In this document: positions 32,413 through 39,589 of the stretch, piece after piece | Numbering within the stretch: the stretch's first letter is position 1 | Layout: the number at the start of each line of letters is the position of its first letter | NCBI GenBank assembly: GCA_038217425.1 | Contig: JBBQPM010000050.1 | Span: 1-39,589 of the forward strand | From: JAIEPT01 sp038217425 | Lineage (GTDB): Bacteria; Planctomycetota; Planctomycetia; Gemmatales; Gemmataceae | Direction: 5' to 3' | DNA: 39,589 nt | The notes under the pieces: model-generated | Seen by the model: the letters and a program-made list of their open reading frames with translations, nothing else | Databases searched by the model: none | What the model was told of the DNA's origin: nothing | Made by a program: the position numbers and the translations under genes

Positions 32413-33678
32413 TTACGCCAACACTTCGCGAATCGCCGACGTGTCTTCATTGGCGGCGGGGAGCGGCTGGCCGCGCACGCGGTAGCGCGGGCGCTGCACA
32501 CCCAGGGCGGCGAAGATCGTGTGGAAGATGTGACCGATATCGACCTGGCCGTCAGCCACCATCGAACCCTTGTCGTTGGTTCGGCCGTAGACCATCCCCT
32601 TCTTGATGCCGCACCCGGCGAGGGCGAGCGACCACGCCTGCGGCCAATGATCTCGGCCATACTTTTCGTTGATCTTGGGCGTTCGGCCGAACTCCGACAT
32701 GCAAATCACCAGCGTGTGCTCGAGCATGCCGCGCTGGTGCAGGTCGTCGATGATGGCGGCGAAGGGGCGTTCGAACTGGGCCATCAGGTTGATGTGGTAG
32801 TTGAAGTTGTCCCCGTGCGTATCCCAGTGGAATGACGTCACTTTGACGAACGAGATGCCCGCTTCGAGCAACCGACGCGCCTGGAGCAGATGTCGGCCCA
32901 GGGTGCTCTTACCATAACGTTCGCGGACGGCGAGGGGCTCGCGGTCGAGTTCGAAGATTTCCTTGCGGCGCATCATCTGCTGGGCCATGTGGAACGTGTA
33001 GTTGTACGCAGCCGACTCATCGGTGCGGCGCCCCTGTTCGAAGCGGCGATTGGCGGCGAGGCGCAGGTCGTTGCGAGCCGCGTCGGAATCTTCGGTCAAC
33101 TCTTCGGGCCTGAGAATATGGACGGGGGGTCGGCCGTCGCCCAGGGCGAGGGCGCCGTAACGGGGCCCAAGGAACCCGGCGTCGCCGTAGCTGAAGCCGC
33201 CGTTATAGGGTTTGATGTGGACGTAGGGGGGCAGGTCGGGGTTTTCGGGAGCGATGAACTTGGCGACGGCGGAACCGAGGTAGGGGTAGGTGACGCCGCG
33301 GTTTTTGGGGTCGCCGCGTTGGATGAGCGGCACGCCGGTCGAGTGATTGGGATCCTTGGTGCACATGCCGCGGACGATGGCAAGGTGATGCGCCTGCTGG
33401 GCGGTGTACGGCATGAGTTCGCTGAGCTGGATGCCGGTCGCGGAGGTTTGGATGCTTCGGAAGGGCCCGCCGAACTCGGTGCGGGGCTTGGGATCCCAGC
33501 TTTCGAGCTGACTCATGCCGCCGTCGAGCCAGATAAAGAGCACCTGCTTGCGCTGCGCCTGGGCCTCCTCGGCGAGGCTGCGTCCCCCCAGGGCGACCGT
33601 CCCCGCCGCGCCGGCGAGGGCCCCCAGAAGCTGACGGCGATTGAGCGAATGTTCGCGCGACTTGCATTCGTATTTCAT
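32413..33678 (-). CDS. DUF1501 domain protein with Tat signal
   Basis: A 421-residue exported protein. The twin-arginine signal is HSLNRRQLLGALAGAAGTVALGG. The DUF1501 body has VLFIWLDGGMSQLESWDPKP, IQLSELMPYTAQQAHHLAIV, VKVTSFHWDTHGDNFNYH, LVICMSEFGRTPKINEKYGR and DHWPQAWSLALAGCGIKKGM. It lies directly downstream, across a repeat, of the DUF1549/DUF1553 gene on the same strand, the standard pairing in planctomycetes. The pair is thought to act in the periplasm or on complex polysaccharides, but the reaction is unknown. It is related to but clearly different from the DUF1501 protein at 24342-25706. Confidence 0.93.
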   Translation of the reverse strand: MKYECKSREHSLNRRQLLGALAGAAGTVALGGRSLAEEAQAQRKQVLFIWLDGGMSQLESWDPKPRTEFGGPFRSIQTSATGIQLSELMPYTAQQAHHLAIVRGMCTKDPNHSTGVPLIQRGDPKNRGVTYPYLGSAVAKFIAPENPDLPPYVHIKPYNGGFSYGDAGFLGPRYGALALGDGRPPVHILRPEELTEDSDAARNDLRLAANRRFEQGRRTDESAAYNYTFHMAQQMMRRKEIFELDREPLAVRERYGKSTLGRHLLQARRLLEAGISFVKVTSFHWDTHGDNFNYHINLMAQFERPFAAIIDDLHQRGMLEHTLVICMSEFGRTPKINEKYGRDHWPQAWSLALAGCGIKKGMVYGRTNDKGSMVADGQVDIGHIFHTIFAALGVQRPRYRVRGQPLPAANEDTSAIREVLA

Positions 33679-33723
33679 GAATCGTCCCTATTAGACGCCT
33701 GGCAAATTAAAGTCTTCAAATCT

Positions 33724-33818
33724 AGCCGCAGAGAACGCCGAGGACACAGAGGAATCAAGACCGGGCGAAGCTCTCCGAGGGTTTTGCATTTCTCAGCGTC
33801 CTCTGTGCTCTCTGTGGC
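33724..33818. repeat. CCACAGAG-family inverted repeat between paired DUF1553 and DUF1501 genes
   Basis: Left arm from 33724 (AGCCGCAGAGAACGCCGAGG) pairs with the right arm ending 33818 (CCTCTGTGCTCTCTGTGGCT), with several mismatches and about 35 bases between. Related to 24222-24320. It separates the two genes of an otherwise co-directional pair and could dampen transcription of the second. Confidence 0.82.
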
Positions 33819-33832
33819 TCGCATTTTTTCTT

Positions 33833-35479
33833 CTAATGATTCAGTCGGAATTCGGTCGAGGAGATCAGCGCCCACGTCAGTTCGGCGATCGCCTGCTCGC
33901 GCTGCTCGCCGCGCGCTTTCAGGTGAGCTGCCGTCTCGGCCTTCTCCTCCGCAGTTGGCAACCGGGTCAGGATCGACAGATACATCTCCTCGGCAAAGGC
34001 GTCGGGATTGGCGAGATCCTTGAGCCGAAACGCCAGGTTTCCCTTGACCGGCTTCAGCCAATCGAGGATCGACTTCTCGTTTGAGATGAAGAGGGCCCCG
34101 GCGAGCGTCGGTTGGAAGTCGACCTCCGCTTCCCCCGCGCGGTTGCCGAAGGCGACCACGCCCCGGTTGATCTGGCTGTTGTAGATGTTGCGGATCGCCT
34201 TGGAACGCCAAAGCGGATCGCCGCGTTTCTTTTCGTACGCCATGGGCTCGGCCGTCTTGAGCCGCAGCTCCACTTCTTTCATGATCGGTTCCAAGTGCCC
34301 TGTCGCCCGGCCGATGCTGTAGATGAGCTGCTCCGGCGAAAGTTGCCGTAACTCGGCGACGGCGAAGCTCCCCTCGGGCGTTTCCTCCGCTCCCTTGGGA
34401 ATCAAGCTCGAACGTTGATACGCCTGGCTCAGGGCGATCTCGCGCAGGAATGCTTTCACGTCGAACTTCAGCTCCACCAGTCCCTCGGACAAGGCGTCGA
34501 GCAGCTTCGGATTCGTCGGCGGATTGTTGCTGTGGTGCATGTCGAGCGGATGGACCACGCCTCGGCCCATCATCATGAACCAGAGCCGATTGGCGCTATT
34601 GCGCACGAAGGCGGTGTTGTTCGCGTTCGAGAGTTCCTGCGCCAGGAGCGCCCGCGGGCTGAACTTCGGTTTGCCGGGGATGTTCTTCTTCGGCTCCGGC
34701 TTTTCAATGTACTCTTCGCCCTTGGCGAGCACTGGCTCCACGAGTTCCTTGCCGCCGGGCAGTCGGGGGCCGATCATCATCTTCTCGTTGGTGAAGACCG
34801 ATTCGAAGTCGAGCTTGCCGGGCAGAAACTTCTCGGCCAAGACCGTCTGCGTCCCCTTTTTCTTGGCGGCGAAGCTGCGGTAAAGGAACGCGTAGAGCCC
34901 GAAGTAATCGGACTGCTTGTAGTCGTCGACCGTCGGATGGTCGTGGCAGCGGTTGCATTCCATGTCCCGCCCCAGGAAGATTCGGCCCACGTCCCGGGTG
35001 ATTTGATGGGCGTCGCCGCCGCGGTCGATGTAGAACTTGTTGCTGGGCCCGATCGCCTCGTCCGCGAGCAAGATCTCGCGCGCGAGCTGATCCCACGCCT
35101 TGTTCGTCTCGAACGAACGCAGCAGATACTCTTCCCAGTCCGCGAGCGGGCTGTCAGCGTTATTGCGCCGCTCTTCGAGCATGACGTGGAAAAACTCCTG
35201 CATGCGCCGAGGATAATCGGGCGATTTGAGGAGTTGATCGATGAGCCTGGTGCGTTTGTCAGCGGTTTTGTCCGCGAAGAAGGCGCGAGCCTCGTCGGCA
35301 GTGGGAATCAGGCCGGTGAAGTCGAGCGTGACTCGGCGCAGAAACTCGGCATCGTCCGCGCGGGCGGCTTTCGGGGTTTTGACCTCGGCGTCGATGGCTT
35401 GATCGATCCGCTGATGCAACTGGGCAAACGCGAAACTTGGCCAAACGGCGACCAGCAGGACCAGGCGGACAGGGGTCAT
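33833..35479 (-). CDS. DUF1549 and DUF1553 domain protein (PSCyt2/PSD1)
   Basis: A 548-residue exported protein from ATG at 35479 (MTPVRLVLLVAVWPSFAFAQ, a signal peptide), with GGAAGGA about 7 bases upstream. The DUF1549 (PSCyt2) part is DAEFLRRVTLDFTGLIPTAD with LLKSPDYPRRMQEFFHVML. It has GRDMECNRCHDHPTVDDYKQ, including a CxxCH like a c-haem site. DUF1553 (PSD1) follows with SNANNTAFVRNSANRLWFMM, RGVVHPLDMHHSNNPPTNPK and IALSQAYQRSS. This architecture is essentially restricted to the Planctomycetes-Verrucomicrobia group and pairs with DUF1501. It lacks the extra N-terminal PSCyt1 and Pfam LamG domains of the longer versions. Reaction unknown; polysaccharide breakdown has been suggested for the family. 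Confidence 0.93.
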   Translation of the reverse strand: MTPVRLVLLVAVWPSFAFAQLHQRIDQAIDAEVKTPKAARADDAEFLRRVTLDFTGLIPTADEARAFFADKTADKRTRLIDQLLKSPDYPRRMQEFFHVMLEERRNNADSPLADWEEYLLRSFETNKAWDQLAREILLADEAIGPSNKFYIDRGGDAHQITRDVGRIFLGRDMECNRCHDHPTVDDYKQSDYFGLYAFLYRSFAAKKKGTQTVLAEKFLPGKLDFESVFTNEKMMIGPRLPGGKELVEPVLAKGEEYIEKPEPKKNIPGKPKFSPRALLAQELSNANNTAFVRNSANRLWFMMMGRGVVHPLDMHHSNNPPTNPKLLDALSEGLVELKFDVKAFLREIALSQAYQRSSLIPKGAEETPEGSFAVAELRQLSPEQLIYSIGRATGHLEPIMKEVELRLKTAEPMAYEKKRGDPLWRSKAIRNIYNSQINRGVVAFGNRAGEAEVDFQPTLAGALFISNEKSILDWLKPVKGNLAFRLKDLANPDAFAEEMYLSILTRLPTAEEKAETAAHLKARGEQREQAIAELTWALISSTEFRLNH

Positions 35480-35599
35480 TCGGCGATCCTTCCGGAAGAC
35501 GGAAAGCAGGCAGGCGGGTAGAATTTTATCGGCACAACTCGGCGGGAACGTTATGTTGTTATGTTCACGTCTGCGCGCCGTTTTGTCAAGGATATTGTC

Positions 35600-36412
35600 A
35601 TGAAGATTGCCGATCAAGTGCGAGCGGCGTGCCGGTGGGAAGCGACGGCGCGGAAGGCGGGCAACGTTCACCCGGAGCGGGACTTCGCCGATCTCACGTA
35701 CCAAAATTTCCTCGACAGCGCTGCCGCCATCGCGCCGATTCTCGAGCGACAGGAACTTCCGGTCGGCGACATGGTTTTGCAAGCGATTCAGGCGACTCGG
35801 CAGGTCGTGCGGACGAACGTCAATCTCGGCATCGTGCTGTTGTTCGCGCCGCTCGCCAAAGCGAAAGACGTCGGGCGCGTCGATGCGGTTCTGGAGGCCA
35901 TGACGGTCGCTGATTCCGCCGGTGTGTTCGAAGCGATTCGCCTGGCCAACCCGGGCGGACTGGGAGACGCGCCGAAGCAAGACGTTCGGGAAACGCCGAC
36001 TCTTCCGCTCCGCGAAATCATGTCCCTCGCCAAGGACCGCGACCTCATTGCTCGGCAGTATCACAACGGCTACGAAGAAGTCCTCGACACCGCGGCGCCT
36101 CAATTGCTTCGTAATCTCGACTACTACGGCACACTCGAAAGGGCGATCGTCGCCTTGCATCTGGAGATCATGAGCCGGTGGCCCGATAGCCTGATCGCTC
36201 GCAAGTGGGGGAACGCGGCGGCGGAACGCGTCCGCCAGGGAGCGGGGCAAGTCCTCGAAGGAGGTTGGGACTTCGCCGATTTCGACGGTTGGCTGATCGA
36301 GCAGCGCTACAACCCCGGCACCTGCGCCGACCTGGTCGCCGCGTCACTGTTCGTTGCCTTGCGTCAGGGTAAGATAACCCTGCCCTCGTCCATTCCCTGG
36401 CACGCGAAGTGA
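35600..36412 (+). CDS. Triphosphoribosyl-dephospho-CoA synthase (CitG/MdcB) family protein
   Basis: A 270-residue protein. ATG at 35600 (MKIADQVRAACRWEATARKA) has AAGGA seven bases ahead; the in-frame ATG at 35561 lacks one. The family signature is ARKAGNVHPERDFADLTYQN, matching the KPGNVxR region that binds ATP/dephospho-CoA in CitG, followed by TNVNLGIVLLFAPLAKA and ADSAGVFEAIRLANPGGLG. In citrate or malonate lyase operons such enzymes make the prosthetic-group precursor. No lyase genes are here, and such stand-alone homologues occur in tetrahydromethanopterin-linked C1 gene sets. It is first in a tight operon, 4 bp from the PTPS gene. Exact substrate unknown. Confidence 0.87.
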   Translation: MKIADQVRAACRWEATARKAGNVHPERDFADLTYQNFLDSAAAIAPILERQELPVGDMVLQAIQATRQVVRTNVNLGIVLLFAPLAKAKDVGRVDAVLEAMTVADSAGVFEAIRLANPGGLGDAPKQDVRETPTLPLREIMSLAKDRDLIARQYHNGYEEVLDTAAPQLLRNLDYYGTLERAIVALHLEIMSRWPDSLIARKWGNAAAERVRQGAGQVLEGGWDFADFDGWLIEQRYNPGTCADLVAASLFVALRQGKITLPSSIPWHAK

Positions 36413-36416
36413 CACC

Positions 36417-36908
36417 ATGACGCAGCAGCGCTTCAAAGTTCGAGTCACCAAAGACCACCTCGTCTTCTGTGCCGGGCACTTCATCAGCTACGAAGGCGAC
36501 AAATGCGAGAAACTCCACGGCCATAACTACCGCGCCACCGTCGAAGTCGAAGGCCCGCTCGATCCCAATTTCTACGTATTCGACTTCATCGCCCTCAAGA
36601 GTCGAACCAAGGCGATCACCGACGAACTCGACCACGTCATGATGCTGGCAACCCAGAACGCACTCATCACGCTCGAAGAGGTAGGCGCCGACGTGCTCGT
36701 CCGCTATCGCGATCGGCACTGGAGCTTCCCGCGCGGCGACTGCGTCCTTTTGCCGATCGAAAACACCACCGCGGAACTCCTGGCCCGCTACATCGGTCAG
36801 CGCCTGCTCGAGGATCTGTGGACGCACCATCAATTTCGGCCCGAAGTGCTGCGCGTCGAGATCGAGGAGAACGTCGGGCAATCGGCGACGGTGGAGCTTC
36901 GGCCATGA
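36417..36908 (+). CDS. 6-pyruvoyl-tetrahydropterin synthase / QueD-like protein
   Basis: A 163-residue T-fold enzyme. Zinc ligands: H21 in FCAGHF, H34 and H36 in LHGHNY. The catalytic Cys30 is four residues before H34 (DKCEKLHGH), as in QueD and PTPS. The LDH triad part is D72/H73, and IENTTAELLARY carries the glutamate for pterin anchoring. The enzyme family converts dihydroneopterin triphosphate to 6-pyruvoyl- or 6-carboxy-tetrahydropterin, for queuosine or pterin cofactors. At 163 residues, with an inserted segment (about 85-110, VGADVLVRYRDRHWSFPRG), it is longer than typical QueD (about 120). No other queuosine genes are nearby. It sits between CitG-like and SET genes, coupled to the latter by ATGA. 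Confidence 0.9.
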   Translation: MTQQRFKVRVTKDHLVFCAGHFISYEGDKCEKLHGHNYRATVEVEGPLDPNFYVFDFIALKSRTKAITDELDHVMMLATQNALITLEEVGADVLVRYRDRHWSFPRGDCVLLPIENTTAELLARYIGQRLLEDLWTHHQFRPEVLRVEIEENVGQSATVELRP

Positions 36909-37363
36909 ACCTGGAAGTTCGCACGACGCCCGACCGCGGCCGCGGGCTGTTCGCGGCGGAAGCGATTCCGCGCGGGCAGGAAATCGTGAAGTTCACCGGC
37001 TGGGAGGCGCACGGCGCCGACCTCGACGACGCGTGGATGGCCATGCAGATCGGCCCGGACCTTTGGCTCTGCTCGCACGGCGAAGCCGCCGACGATTGCA
37101 GCAACCATTCCTGCGACCCCAACGCCGGGTTTACCACTGGCGCACCGACGCTCTTCGCACTGCGCGACATTGCCGTCGGCGAGGAGATTTGCTGGGACTA
37201 TTCGACGTCGATCTCCGAAGCAGGCTGGTCGCTGCAGTGCCGCTGCGGCACGAAGCATTGCCGCGGGGCGGTGCGGGCCTGGCCGGAGCTGACGCCTGGC
37301 GAGCGAGCACGATTGGAACCGATCACCCTGCGATACTTGCTTGATTTACATGAAAACACTTAA
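36905..37363 (+). CDS. SET-domain protein lysine methyltransferase-like
   Basis: A 152-residue protein whose ATG at 36905 overlaps the stop of the PTPS gene. The SET fold is almost the whole protein: PDRGRGLFAAEAIPRGQEI (about 9-27), then the AdoMet site NHSCDPN (67-73), FALRDIAVGEEICWDYS with WDYS at 97-100, and a post-SET-like CRCGTKHCRG (C112, C114, C119) that may bind zinc. SET enzymes methylate lysine; bacterial versions act on few known substrates. The last 13 codons lie in a segment duplicated in tandem just downstream. Its place in a cofactor operon is unexplained. Confidence 0.88.
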   Translation: MNLEVRTTPDRGRGLFAAEAIPRGQEIVKFTGWEAHGADLDDAWMAMQIGPDLWLCSHGEAADDCSNHSCDPNAGFTTGAPTLFALRDIAVGEEICWDYSTSISEAGWSLQCRCGTKHCRGAVRAWPELTPGERARLEPITLRYLLDLHENT

Positions 37364-37699
37364 CCACAGAGACGCAGAGAGCACAGAGGAAGAAAGGGGA
37401 GCGAGGTAAAAAAATAGACGGAGCAGTTCATTCTTCGCAAATTTCCTCGTCCTATCTCCTCTGTGTTCTTCCTCTGTGCTCTCTGTGTCTCTGTGGTTAA
37501 GTATTTCAATATCGCCCTGCGATACTTGCTTGATTTAGATGAAAATACTTAACCACAGAGACACAGAGAGCACAGAGGAAGAAAGGAGAGAGAGGTAAAA
37601 AAATAAACGGAGCAGTTCATTCTTCGCAAATTTCCTCGTCCTATCTCCTCTGTGTTCTTCCTCTGTGCTCTCTGTGTCTCTGTGGTTAAGTATTTCAAT
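37322..37699. repeat. 189-bp tandem duplication carrying a CCACAGAG inverted repeat and both gene ends
   Basis: Unit 1 (37322-37510) and unit 2 (37511-37699) have the same length and differ at few positions. Each includes the last codons of the SET gene (LRYLLDLHENT and stop), a long inverted repeat, and AGTATTTCAAT, which in unit 2 holds the stop of the PxpB gene. In unit 2 the arms 37543-37583 and 37655-37695 are perfectly complementary over 41 bp; unit 1 has drifted slightly. The 331 bp between the SET and PxpB stop codons hold nothing else. Confidence 0.93.
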
Positions 37700-38360
37700 T
37701 TAACCCCAGCCGACGCCCAAGCATCGCGGCGAACTCCGCCTCGCTAATCGCGTAAAACTCGACGCAGTCCCCGGTTCGTAGCGGAAAGTACCCCTCCGCG
37801 ACGTCGACCAGCGTGAGCGGCGTTTGGCCGACGATGTTCCAACCGCCGGGCCGATCTTCCGTGTAGATGCCCGTCTGCCGACCGGTGAGTCCGACGCTCC
37901 CGGCCTCCACGCGCAGCCGCGGCGATTCGAGCCGCGGCACGCCGGCGAGTTCCGCGGGCAAGTAGCCCAGGTACGGAAAGCCGGGACAAAACCCGATCGC
38001 ATACACCGTATAGATCGTCTCTCGATGCAGGCGAATGATCTCGGTGCGGGCCAGGCCGGTGCGCTGCTCGATGCGCGCGAAGTCTAGGCCGCGCTCGTAG
38101 CAGACCGGGATGCGGTGGGTCGTGCCGCGGCGGGCATCCGAGGTCGGGTTGGTTAATTCTGCGAGCGCTTCGCAGGCGGCGGTAAAATTGATCTGGGCGA
38201 GATCGTAGAATAGCGCTACGCTGCTGTACGCCTGGACGACGTCGAGCCGCCAGGGGAAATCGGCCCGGCGGGCGCTTTCGGCGAGGGCCAGGGCGTCCTC
38301 TTCGCGGTCGCAGTAGGCCATGACGGCTTGATCGCCCAGGGGCAGGAAACGGCGCGGCAT
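37695..38360 (-). CDS. pxpB: 5-oxoprolinase subunit PxpB / KipI-family protein
   Basis: A 221-residue protein of the allophanate-hydrolase subunit 1/KipI family. Motifs: RFLPLGDQAVMAYC at the start, HRIPVCYERGLDFARIEQRT, IYTVYAIGFCPGFPYLGYLP with the conserved FxPGFxYL, LRVEAGSVGLTGRQTGIYTED and GGWNIVGQTPL. In 5-oxoprolinase (PxpABC), it works with PxpC and PxpA to open 5-oxoproline with ATP. Here neither partner is adjacent, which is unusual because pxpB and pxpC normally overlap. The gene converges on the SET gene and is divergent from the PLP enzyme, 27 bp apart. The symbol reflects family, not proven role. Confidence 0.85.
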   Translation of the reverse strand: MPRRFLPLGDQAVMAYCDREEDALALAESARRADFPWRLDVVQAYSSVALFYDLAQINFTAACEALAELTNPTSDARRGTTHRIPVCYERGLDFARIEQRTGLARTEIIRLHRETIYTVYAIGFCPGFPYLGYLPAELAGVPRLESPRLRVEAGSVGLTGRQTGIYTEDRPGGWNIVGQTPLTLVDVAEGYFPLRTGDCVEFYAISEAEFAAMLGRRLGLN

Positions 38361-38387
38361 CCACTCATTTTACAGGGAGCAGCCCAG

Positions 38388-39533
38388 ATGAACCACGACA
38401 ACGGCTTCGCAACACGGGCCATCCACGCCGGCCAGGACGCCGACCCGACGACGGGGGCGACGGTGGTGCCGATCTACGCAACATCGACATACACGCAGTC
38501 GGCGCCCGGCGCGCACAAGGGCTTCGAATATTCGCGCACTGGCAACCCGACCCGGGCCGCGCTGGAGACTTGCCTCGCCTCGCTCGAAGGGGGCGAGCGC
38601 GGCCTTGCCTTCGCCTCCGGGTTGGCCGCGACTTCGGCGGTGCTCTCGACGCTGCGTCCCGGCGATGAAGTCGCCGCGGCCGCGGATCTGTACGGCGGCA
38701 CGTATCGGCTGCTGGAAAAAGTCTTCGCGCCGTGGGGATTGGTCACGCGCTACACCGAAGACGCGTCCCCCGCCGGATTCGCCAAGATTTTGACGTCCAG
38801 GACAAAGCTGGCGTGGATCGAGACGCCGACCAATCCGCTCTTGCAGATCGTGGACATCGCCGGGATCGCCCAGGCGGCGCACGGAGTCGGGGCGTTGCTC
38901 GCGGTCGACAACACGTTTGCGTCGTCGTATTTGCAGAGGCCGCTGGAGCAAGGAGCGGACCTCGTGGTTCACAGTACGACGAAATATTTAGGCGGACATT
39001 CCGACGTGGTGGGAGGCGCGGTGATCGGCCGGCGCGACCTGTTGCAGCCGATCGCGTTTTATCAGAACGCGGCCGGGGGCGTGCCGGGGCCGTTCGACAG
39101 CTACCTCGTCTTGCGCGGACTGAAGACGCTCGCGGTGCGCATGGATCGGCACTGTCAGAACGCGCGCCTGCTGGCCGACTGGCTCGTGAAACATCCGCGC
39201 GTCGCCAAGATCTATTACCCGGGACTGACGTCGCATCCGGGACACGAACTGGCCAAACGGCAGATGCGCGATTTCGGCGGCATGATCAGCATCCAGATCG
39301 CTGGGGGCAAAGACGCGGCCTTGAAGGTGCTGACGCGCACGAAACTCTTCAGCCTGGCGGAAAGCCTGGGGGGCGTCGAATCGCTGGTATGTCACCCGGC
39401 GACGATGACGCACGCCAGCATCCCCGCCGACATCCGCCAGGCCCGCGGCATCGACGACGCCCTGGTGCGCTTGAGCGTCGGCATTGAGGACGCGGACGAC
39501 CTGCGTAAAGATTTGGAACAGGCGCTGAGTTGA
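38388..39533 (+). CDS. Cys/Met-metabolism PLP-dependent enzyme (cystathionine gamma-synthase/beta- or gamma-lyase type)
   Basis: A 381-residue fold-type I PLP enzyme; ATG at 38388 has GGGAG nine bases upstream. It opens GFATRAIHAGQDADPTTGA, typical of the family. PLP-site motifs are YSRTGNPTRAALE, FASGLAATSAVLSTL, ETPTNPLLQIVDI, AVDNTFASSYLQRPL and HSTTKYLGGHSD with Schiff-base Lys199. It closes SLAESLGGVESLVCHPATMTHA and VRLSVGIEDADDL. Family members make or cleave cystathionine, or act on homoserine esters; sequence alone does not separate them confidently, although the HAGQ opening and length suggest gamma-synthase or gamma-lyase. Cytoplasmic. Confidence 0.95.
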   Translation: MNHDNGFATRAIHAGQDADPTTGATVVPIYATSTYTQSAPGAHKGFEYSRTGNPTRAALETCLASLEGGERGLAFASGLAATSAVLSTLRPGDEVAAAADLYGGTYRLLEKVFAPWGLVTRYTEDASPAGFAKILTSRTKLAWIETPTNPLLQIVDIAGIAQAAHGVGALLAVDNTFASSYLQRPLEQGADLVVHSTTKYLGGHSDVVGGAVIGRRDLLQPIAFYQNAAGGVPGPFDSYLVLRGLKTLAVRMDRHCQNARLLADWLVKHPRVAKIYYPGLTSHPGHELAKRQMRDFGGMISIQIAGGKDAALKVLTRTKLFSLAESLGGVESLVCHPATMTHASIPADIRQARGIDDALVRLSVGIEDADDLRKDLEQALS

Positions 39534-39556
39534 GAAATTTTATAATCGCCCAACGC

Positions 39557-39589
39557 AAGCCCAGTGGGTGAGGTACTCCGAACCCCTGG
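39557..39589. repeat. Left arm of a GGTGAGGTACTCCGAACCC repeat, cut by the window end
   Basis: AAGCCCAGTGGGTGAGGTAC and the following bases match the arm at 22720-22754 with few differences. The other arm is expected beyond the window. It begins 24 bp after the PLP-enzyme stop and could be its terminator. Confidence 0.85.

Overview
The window is about 39.6 kb of GC-rich DNA with 35 supportable protein-coding genes on both strands and no rRNA, convincing tRNA or CRISPR array. The gene set points to a planctomycete, most likely near Gemmataceae/Gemmatales. The evidence is two Tat-exported DUF1501 proteins, a DUF1549/DUF1553 protein, a Hanks-type Ser/Thr kinase with a C-terminal membrane anchor, a VIT-VWA protein, a PQQ-like beta-propeller, a WD40 protein, a Uma2 nuclease with a coiled-coil tail and DUF6717-like small proteins. 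Palindromic intergenic repeats of the 'CCACAGAG', 'GTGGGGCACGTT', 'AAGCCCAGGGA' and 'GGTGAGGTACTCCGAACCC' types are also present. This assignment rests on protein families and repeat style only.

Layout, left to right. A GT4 glycosyltransferase (33-1208) converges on a minus-strand pair: a Ser/Thr kinase, then a rhomboid protease with a winged-helix-like N-terminus. A CrcB fluoride channel and a divergent Phd-type antitoxin without a visible toxin follow. Next come a PQQ-propeller protein with a small membrane protein and an ATP-grasp ligase. A tightly coupled minus-strand operon (13475 to 7718) holds three APC amino-acid permeases and a Uma2 nuclease. A sulfotransferase, a HEAT-like exported protein and a VIT-VWA protein come next, the last divergent from a stand-alone E2-type acyltransferase domain. 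Then come hpt with a second GT4, a DUF6717-like protein, purH, hslU, a DUF1501 protein divergent from purE, a WD40 protein, a D-aminoacylase-like amidohydrolase, a GDPD, a di-haem peroxidase and a sugar transferase. A 442-bp intergenic region with an 18-bp perfect palindrome follows. The right end carries the DUF1553/DUF1501 pair, an operon of CitG-like, PTPS/QueD-like and SET-domain genes, a lone PxpB/KipI homologue, and a Cys/Met-metabolism PLP enzyme.

Functional threads: amino-acid uptake (three permeases), purine synthesis and salvage (purE, purH, hpt), envelope glycan synthesis (two GT4s, sugar transferase, sulfotransferase), and the planctomycete-typical exported DUF1501/DUF1553 proteins. 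The CitG-like, PTPS-like and ATP-grasp genes belong to families that also occur in tetrahydromethanopterin/methanofuran-linked C1 gene sets of methylotrophs and planctomycetes. No core C1 enzyme is present here, so that link is inference.

Most intergenic gaps larger than 60 bp carry a long inverted repeat. In two gaps the whole intergenic block, including the ends of the flanking genes, has been duplicated in tandem. Both edges of the window fall in partial copies of these repeats. The observations most worth following are the winged-helix-rhomboid fusion with an inverted repeat around a perfect -10 box, the parS-like palindrome, the permease-Uma2 operon, the CitG/PTPS/SET operon and the tandem intergenic duplications.
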